Part shown: one piece after another, positions 56,764-64,000 of the stretch
Position numbering within the stretch: position 1 is the first letter of the stretch
How the letters are laid out: every line of letters starts with the position of its first letter
Assembly: GCA_037157565.1 (NCBI GenBank)
Contig: JAZHRO010000013.1
Span: 77,059,501 to 77,123,500, forward strand
Reading direction: 5' to 3'
DNA length: 64,000 nucleotides
DNA from: Thalassia testudinum
Taxonomy: Eukaryota > Streptophyta > Magnoliopsida > Alismatales > Hydrocharitaceae
Notes under the pieces: generated by a model
What the model saw: the letters and a program-made list of their open reading frames with translations, nothing else
Told to the model about the DNA's origin: nothing
The model's database searches: none
Program-made: the position numbers and the translations under genes

Positions 56764-58845
56764 CAAGGAATCAATTGCGGTGTCATTGAGCAAATATGTG
56801 ATATTAGAGGTTTGGTTGATGAACCACAATTTGAGGATAACCTGATTTTACCTCATCAACCACAAGAGGATTTTGAACCTTAATTAGAGGAGTCAGACCC
56901 TGATTTAGAAAAACCCATAACTCCTACCATTGAACCTCACATTCACCTTGAACCACCCGCTACTGCTGATAACCCCATCCTCGAACTTAAACCTCTTCTC
57001 GACCATTTGAAATACATCTTCTTGGGTTCTAATCAGACTTTTCCTGTAATTATAAATTCCAAGCTCACTCCTGATCAGGAATCCCGTCTGATTGCTGTTC
57101 TCCAGCAACATCGCAGAGCCATTGGTTGGACTCTCGATGACTTGATTGGAATAAGTCCCTCTTATTACACCCACCGTATCTATTCTGAAGAGGGCGCACG
57201 ACCTTCCCGTGAGATGCAGAGACGCTTGAATCCCAATCTGCAGAAGATAGTGAAAAAGGAGATCATTAAATAGTTAGATGCAGGAATCATCTACCTGATC
57301 TCCGACAGTCGTTGGGTGAGCCCAATCCAGGTTATGCCTAAAAAGGCAGGTCTCACCACCATTACGACTGAAACCGGAGAAGTCATTCCTACCCGAATAG
57401 CCAACTCGTGGAGAGTCTGCATAGATTACCGAAAACTCACTTCCTCCACGAAGAAGGATCATTTCCCACTACCTTTCATTGATCAGATTCTCGAGAAATT
57501 AGCGGGAAATCGATTCTTCTGCTTTCTTGGTGGGTACTCCGGTTATAACCAAGTAGCTATTCATCCAGAGGACCAAGAGAAAACCACATTCACCTGCCTC
57601 TCCGGGACATACGCGTTCCGAAGGATGCCATTCTGTCTCTGCAATGCACCCGCGACTTTTCAGCGGTGCATGCTTGCCATATTCTCAGATATGGTAGGTG
57701 ATTATCTGGAAGTCTTCATGGATGACTTCTCAGTTTTTGGGGCATCATTTGATGATTGCCTCCAGCACTTGGTTCACATACTCAGGCGTTGCATCGATGT
57801 AAATCTAGTTCTTTCCTGGGAAAAGAGCCACTTTATGGTGCCTGAGGGGATCGTCCTAGGTCATCTAATTTCTGAAAAGGGCATCCAAATGGATCGAGCC
57901 AAGGTTGATCTAATTTCTCGACTTCCTATGCCTAGCTCAATCAGGGACATCTGCTCTTTTTTGGGGCATGTCGGTTTTTACCGTCGTTTCATTCTTGATT
58001 TCACGAAAATCGCACGCCCCCTCACTACTCTTCTCTCCAAGGATGTACCCTTTGAAATCTCCAAGGAATGCACTCAAGCCTTCGAGAATCTTCGTGACCG
58101 AGTCACCCAGGCTCCGATCCTACAGTCCCCTGATTGGTCTCAACCCGTTGAAATCATGTGTGATGCATCCGATTTCGCTGTAGGAGCAGTTTTGGGGCAG
58201 AAAGTTGACGGGAAACCCATGGTCATCTACTATGCCAGCAAGACACTTGACGAGGCTCAGCGTAACTATACAATTACGGAGAAAGAGCTGCTAGCCGTAG
58301 TATTTGCCCTCGAAAAATTCCGATCTTATCTCCTGGGTTCCCACATCATCATTTACTCGGATCACACGACTGTGAGGCATCTCCTTGCCAAGAAGGACGT
58401 GAAGCCTCGATTAATCCGATGGATCTTGCTGTTGCTAGAATTTGACCTCGAGATTCACGATAAGGCGGGAAAACAAAATTTGGTAGCTGACCACTTGTCT
58501 CGCCTTCCTTTTGAAATCATCAACCCTTCTGAACCCATCACGGAGCATTTTCCTGATGAGCACCTACTAACTATTGGTACTAGACTTCATTGGTTTGCTG
58601 ATATAGTAAACTACTTAGCATCTCATCAGATCCCATCTGATTGGCCGAAGGCCAAGAAAGACAAATTGCGCTCTGATGCCAAGTACTACATCTGGGAAGA
58701 CTCATACCTCTTCCGAATAGGTGCTGACCAAATCATTCGGCGATGTGTCCCGGAGGGTGAAATCATTGATATTCTCTCCTTCTGCCATGACCAGGCATGC
58801 GATGGCCACTTCTCTAGGCACAAAACCGCATCTAAAATCCTTTAG
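56764..58845 (+). pseudogene. pol: Element B reverse transcriptase, RNase H and integrase N-terminus
   Basis: Continues in the protease frame with no frameshift but with stops at 56881 (TAA), 57271 (TAG) and 58843 (TAG). RT motifs: [38 protein letters not shown] and FMDDF (57715-57729). The catalytic Asp expected in FLDGYSG is Gly here (GGT at 57529), and PFGLC has become PFCLC, so RT would be dead even without the stops. RNase H follows ([41 protein letters not shown]). The integrase zinc finger begins ([10 protein letters not shown]) before the TAG at 58843, a Gln position in A. Confidence 0.9.
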
Positions 58846-59880
58846 TGTGGCTTTTACTGGCCCACCATCTTCAATGACGCATACAATCACTACAAGGCAT
58901 ACAGTCGTTGCCAAACTTTGGGCAATATGAGCCATCGCGACATGATACCCTTACAGCCGATTCTCGTATGCGAAATCTTTGACATTTGGGGGATTGATTT
59001 TATGGGCCCCTTCCCTGTTTCGGACGGCTTCGAGTACATTCTGCTGGCTATGGACTACGTGTCCAAATGGATCGAAGCCATTCCGACCCGAACTTGTGAT
59101 CACAAAATCATTATCAAATTCATTCATCAAAATATCTTCTCACGGTCCGAGATTCCTCGTGCAATCATTTCTGATGGAGGGACCCATTTCACGAATGCTC
59201 AGTTCAGGTCACTGATGACCAAATACGGGGTGTTTCACCGAATCTCTACTCCGTACCACCCCCAAACTAATGGTCTAGCTGAGCTTTCTAATCAGGAGAT
59301 CAAGAAAATCCTGCAGGTCACTATTCGACCTGACAGGAAAGACTGGTCGTCCCAACTTCCGGAAGCTTTGTGGGCTTATAGGACCTCCCACAAGACCCAA
59401 TTAGGCATGTCTCCTTTTAGACTAGTGTACGGGAAGGCGTGTCACCTTCCCGTCGAACTGGAGCACAAAACCTATTGGGTTGTACGAAGTTGCAATTTAG
59501 ATCTTTCTAAGGCTGGAACCCACATAAAGCTTCAAATAAGTGAGATCGATGAATTACGTCTCGATGCGTATGAGAACTCGCGAATCTACAAAGAGCGGGT
59601 TAAAGCCTTCCATGACAAGCACATATCAAGAAAGATCTTTCATCCTGGTCAGAAGGTCCTACTCTTCGATGCCCGACTCAAACTCTTCCTTGGGAAACTG
59701 CGATCCAAGTGGGTCGGACCTTATCTTGTCCGACAAGTTTTTGGAAATGGAGTCGTAGAAATCAGTCCACTCAGCCATGATTCCGAACCTTTCATCGTGA
59801 ACGGTCAGAGACTCAAACCGTTCATTGATGTAACCTCTACAGATTTGGCTGAATCATCATTTATCCTCCATTTTCCCTGA
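58846..59880 (+). pseudogene. pol: Element B integrase core and C-terminus
   Basis: Same frame, after TAG 58843. The zinc finger has Tyr (TAC 58900-58902) where the first Cys of CxxC stands in A, so it is broken. The catalytic core is present: Asp in [12 protein letters not shown], Asp in IISDGGTHF, Glu in [28 protein letters not shown] and the C-terminal [17 protein letters not shown] follow. It ends at TGA 59878-59880 with no chromodomain, as in Athila. Confidence 0.9.
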
Positions 59881-61417
59881 GCATATTGCGCCCAGCCAAT
59901 GGCGTAAAACTCAGCGCTCAAAAGGAGGCAGCCCGTCATTCCTTTTGAAAAAACCTGAAACCTTTTCTGATACCTCTTCGCACTTAAGGTTCACCCTTTA
60001 GGACAGCCGACTCCACCTCAGATGCTTGCATCTGAGATTAGAAATCATCCGCAACAGTCACCCCGACCCATTTACTCATCAAAACATCTGTCCTAATGTA
60101 TGAACTAATAAAACCCTCCTAAGTTACAATGAGGACATTGCAAATCTTAGGCATGGAGGGGCATGAAAGTGCAAAACTCACAAGAAAAGGTTTTAAACAA
60201 AAAAATTCACATATGCCAAAACACCATAAAAATTAAAAATTTTTTTCATAAAAAAAAAGGAGGAAAGAAATTTAGTGGACTCTACAAAGGAGGAGAGAAA
60301 AGAACAAAATGAAAGAAAAAAGATAGTCATTGGTAAGAAATTAAGGAGTTAACCTAAGTTCTAGACCTCATTCAGGAAAAAGAAATGTGCCTTTTCTTGG
60401 ATAGAACGCAAACCTTAGGCATTCTTGGATAGACTCTTAGTACCCATTAAGATCTAGATATTCCTCAAGAGGTTGAGGAAAATGAAAAGCTTAACTATTA
60501 GGTCCAAGGCTTAGGGAGTATTTGACCTCGTTAACTAACTTTTGGTTTACGGGACTCAGTAACATAAGCACCCAAATTTCACACACAGCCTGGTTCAGTA
60601 AGCATAAAAATCAAAATCACGCAGAAGCGTTGCAAAAATTCTGAAAATGACACCTAGAGTAGGAGCGGATGATCAACACAAGTTGATTTGGACGAGTTCC
60701 CAGTGCGGAGAGGTAGGAAATTTCCCTCGAAGATGCGTAACAAAATATCATCTCCTCGGTGCTTGTCTCTTAGGATATTTGCATATTCTACTGGGGGCAT
60801 GTAAGCACTCTGCTGGTTCAGATTCCATGGATGGCATTATCAAGAAGTGTCAACTGCTAGGGTCTGAATTCGGCCACGGAACACCATGGACGGGATTATC
60901 TCGAAATCTCGAAAGCCAGGGTTCTGGGGGTTACCATGGGCAGTGCTATCTTGAAGCATCCACTGCTAGAAACCCTTGAGGATTGATGATGGGGACAAGG
61001 AATCTGATACAGACCGTGTTGAGAAGCCAATCCTAAGCTAGAATTAAAAAGAAAAAGAGAGAGAAAGCTCTCCAAACAAATAAATCTTCTACCTTTCTCT
61101 CTTACAAAATGCACTGCGAGCTGAACCAAGGCTAAAATTATCTCAAGCACGGGTGCTTTAACCACGAAATCCAATAAACCTTAGGTTAGTTCCTGTAGGC
61201 CTTAAAAACCTTTACTAAGGACTGAGGCTAAAGCTAGACAGATCTAGATCTTGGTTGGTACTAGAGTACCTTTTAGGCCTATGGTAAGCATTCTGACCTA
61301 ATCAAGGTTACAAAAGAAAAGGCACTTATCTAAACTCAATAAGAAATTCATGGTCTAGAACAAGGTTAAAACCTTAAAATTTTGCTTAGGGACTAGCAAA
61401 AGCTAGGCATGGGGGTA
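59881..61417 (+). other. Element B 3' UTR
   Basis: Similar along its length to the C 3' UTR: AACTCAGCGCTCAAAAGGAGG; AATGAGGACATTGCA at 60128-60142 followed by GGCATGGAGGGGCATGA; the 29-bp segment missing from C units 1 and 2 (about 60730); the triplicate repeat from about 60826; and the terminal purine tract CTAGGCATGGGGGTA before the LTR. No env-like ORF is seen. Confidence 0.8.
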
Positions 61418-64000
61418 TGATGAGAGCCTCATCATGAACCCTAACTAGCACAATCTGATCTAAATAAGTGTGAAAAAGCTCCTACAAAACCTAATGAGAG
61501 GCCTAATTCAGAAAACTCTGAATCAAAGAATAAAACAAATCATAAGATGTAAAATAGTAATTTTACCAATGCAGTACACAAGCAGGGTATCTAAGGATCT
61601 AAACACAGGTCAAATAAGCTTAATAAGGAAGGAAGTGGGACGATCTGATCTGAAATGGGTTATAGCAACTTCTAGGAATTAAATGACATCCTTTAACCCT
61701 AAAACAAATCTGCTTTAATTCACAAGGTCCGAGGCAGGATAAAAATTAACTAAATCCTCTAAAATTCATAGAAAAATATTCCCTAGGGTCTAGAACCTTC
61801 AATTTGGCCTTTGCAACCTATTTTGACCTAAAATGAGAACCATGCCCAATTTATGACCTAATTTGGATTTTTACACAAATTGACCGATCAAACATGGTCA
61901 AACCTAAAATCAAATTTCACCATTAAAATCCTTAGGTTCAAATTAGGCTGGTATAAAAATTTGGGCTTAAGAAAAGGCCATCTTGACCGACTTTACAAAT
62001 TGGTCCTCTTGAATTACTTTTTGACCCTTATCTTTTGAAACCCTTACACTTAGACCCCTATCTTTCTCATCATTCTTTGCAGAACGGTCCTCCCTGCCAT
62101 TTCTGCGCAGCGCCATACCTCCGGCGACCTTGCACGGAGGATGGCGCCGCGGAGGGCATGGCAGCAGTTCTCAGGAATGAACGAGGGGTTCCCTGCGCCG
62201 TCCTCTGTCGTAGGGACCCGCCCCTGCCACCTGCGGTTGCCCATGCCTCTCGTGCGAACGCACGAAAGGCATGGGTGTCCATTTCCGGCCATACTCCGGC
62301 GAGACCTCCACACCGATTCCTCGCGCTTCTCCCTTCGCCAACGCCTTTATAAGGAGCGGCAGGATCTGCCGTCTCCTTGAAGCTAGTTCTGGCCGAGAAA
62401 CTCCCCTTTCGTCATCTCCTCTCTCTCCGGTCAGACTGCCTAAGCTTCCGGCGAACTCTCCTCCTCGTCGCTCTGCTGCCATACCTGCAGCAGAGCCCAC
62501 TCTGCCCCGTCTTCCCACGCCAAGCCGCACCAGCTGGCGTCCTCAAATCTCCTCGTCGCCGATAACCCCCTCCTGGGCACCTTCGTCCTCAGCGCCGACA
62601 AGTACGCGCCGAGCGCTACCTCCCTCCCTCTTCGTCCATTAGACAGGTAGAAACCTTCCCTTCTCTCTCCCTGATATTTCCCCCTTCTTAATTTAACATT
62701 TGAACCCACCGACCGCCACTGTCCATCACCACCTTCCCCATCTCCGGCCGCTCTCCGACGAGGCGTTCTCGCCACTCCACGCCTCCATCCTCCTCGCCAG
62801 CTACCCCTTAAGCTCCACACCACCTCACTAACACCGAATCCACCCTCCATTCCCTTCCTAGCACCTCCAGACCACCCCCCGAACTCACCCACTCTCACGC
62901 ACGCAGTGTGCCCTAGGCGCACGGCCATAAGTACGCTCGCGTCTCGCCGACCCTCGCACCGCCTTCGCCGTCCTCTGGCGAAGCTCCCTACGTTGTTTGA
63001 TGTGGCCGTGAGGCTATCTTCGTGATTTCAGGTCTCTGCCTCCTCGCCGCCATTAACGCGCAGTAGGAGCTCCTCCGCAAACAGCCCCAGGTCTCCTCAG
63101 CTCCAGGCATGGGTTCCAGGTGACGCGAAAAGGCGTCACGCTCACGCCCAGGTTCGCAGTTGGAGTTGTGAGGCCTGCAGCTGCCCCAATTACGCGGAGC
63201 CTTCTTCGCAAGTGCCTGAAATTAGAGGTGGGACTTTAGTCCCACCTCGTAAGTGTGTGGCGTCTCGCCCACACTTAAATTGATTTTGTGCTATCGGCTG
63301 GTTGCCTCCGATAGCACTGGGGTGAGGTCCCTCACCTATTCACTCGCCTCGTCCGCGGCACTGCCCACGTGGATCTGGTGATCCAACCCGACACTCCTGT
63401 GCACTCCTCACGCACCACCTACGCCGGTGCGCATGGACCTGGGCACACGACCCGACCCGATTACCCGGCTCTAGGAGAGCTTTCCAAAGAGAGATCCAAA
63501 GAGAGAGAGACGCGGGGAAGGGGTAGGGGTAGGTTTTGCGCTGATATTTGCGTGTGTGCGCAGGATAGAAGGAAGAAGAAGGAAGAAGCAAGCAAGGAAG
63601 AAGAAAGACAGGAAAGGAGCTGAAGGAAAAGAAGAGGAGCCACACTGTAGCAGCCGCGTAGTTAAGCCGTCTGAGCGCTAAATCAGATGTCGGAGGGTCA
63701 GCAGCCAAAACAGAAGAAAAGAAGGAAAAAGAAGAAAGGAGAGAAGAAAATCAAAGAAAGACTTAGCAGCTGAAGAAGAAAAGAGAAGGCAGAAGCCTTT
63801 GCAGCCGCAAGGAAGAAGAAGACCCAAAAGAAAGGAGAGAAGAAAATCAGAGAAAGACTTAGCAGCTGAAGAAGAAAAGAGAAGGCAGAAGCCTCTATAG
63901 CCGCAAGGAAGAAGAAGACCCAAAAGAAAAGAAAAAGAAAATCAGAGATAAGAAAAGAGAAAGAGGAACCACAGAAGCAGAGAAGAAGAAAGAAGAAGAA
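61418..64000 (+). repeat. Element B 3' LTR, cut by the window edge
   Basis: Begins TGATGAG-AGC-CTCATCA and is collinear with the LTR at 5508-8322. Hairpin 3 is at about 62242-62273 (CATGCCTCTCGTGCG with its complement, loop AA) and the TATA-like TTTATAAG is at 62346-62353. The purine tract with ~96-bp repeats runs into the window end. By comparison with the 5' LTR roughly 230 bp are missing. Transitions dominate the differences, about 5% in the opening stretch. Confidence 0.9.

Larger units (their letters stand above)
5508..64000 (+). mobile_element. Athila-type element B (Ty3/gypsy), interrupted by A and C
   Basis: A single Athila-lineage element running past the window edge. Parts in order: 5' LTR 5508-8322; PBS; leader 8340-8614 plus 28907-29567; gag 29568-31168; gag end, protease and pol 55784-59880; 3' UTR 59881-61417; 3' LTR from 61418. 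Removing A and C restores a continuous leader (…CTGTACATCC joined to ATTAAAGG…, matching the C leader) and a continuous gag. Opening stretches of the two LTRs differ at roughly 5%, so B is older than C. Its proteins are inactivated by many stops. Confidence 0.9.

Overview
This window is plant nuclear repeat DNA, almost certainly from a flowering plant with a large, repeat-rich genome. I see no host gene, rRNA or tRNA. Nearly every base falls in a stack of nested LTR retrotransposons: Athila-type and Tekay-type Ty3/gypsy elements plus a SIRE-type Ty1/copia LTR. The species cannot be fixed from the sequence.

Layout. 1-4577 is the right end of a Tekay/Del chromovirus (RNase H tail, integrase, chromodomain, complete 2,695-bp 3' LTR). 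It abuts the remnant of an Athila-type LTR (4578-5377). That remnant carries a reverse-oriented SIRE-like LTR end (5378-5507), which is cut by a large Athila element, called B here, running from 5508 past the right edge of the window. B has a 5' LTR (5508-8322), PBS, leader, gag, protease, RT, RNase H, integrase, 3' UTR and a partial 3' LTR (61418-64000). Two later insertions split it. Element A (8615-28906), an Athila element with ~4.9-kb LTRs, sits in the B leader. Array C (31169-55783) sits inside B gag. A's 5' LTR holds a 1,728-bp SIRE-like solo LTR (11550-13277, TSD GGTTA).

The most unusual object is array C: four ~2.8-kb LTRs alternating with three internal domains (LTR-int-LTR-int-LTR-int-LTR, period 7,261/7,261/7,290 bp), with one 5-bp target duplication (CCCAG) around the whole 24.6 kb. 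Each internal domain has a PBS, a leader, one intact 619-codon ORF with no recognisable gag, protease, RT or integrase, and a 3' UTR. The LTR architecture, leader and 3' UTR match B, so C is a non-autonomous derivative of the B lineage with gag-pol replaced by an unknown ORF. Copy-specific variants suggest growth by unequal recombination after one insertion.

How the parts relate. A and B gag-pol are decayed. Most stops look like Gln or Trp codons changed by C-to-T or G-to-A transitions, as expected of methylated silent DNA. B has also lost an RT catalytic Asp and an integrase zinc-finger Cys. The C ORFs are open and almost identical, so C is young and must have used proteins of another active Athila relative. 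Inferred order: old Athila LTR; SIRE-like insertion in it; B into that; A into B; SIRE-like element into A, reduced to a solo LTR; C into B, then amplified. Tekay entered the old Athila LTR at an undetermined time. Shared cis features include hairpins upstream of the TATA box, LTR-terminal palindromes, a conserved leader block, a 3' UTR triplicate repeat, and a GACGTC palindrome repeated in unrelated LTR families.
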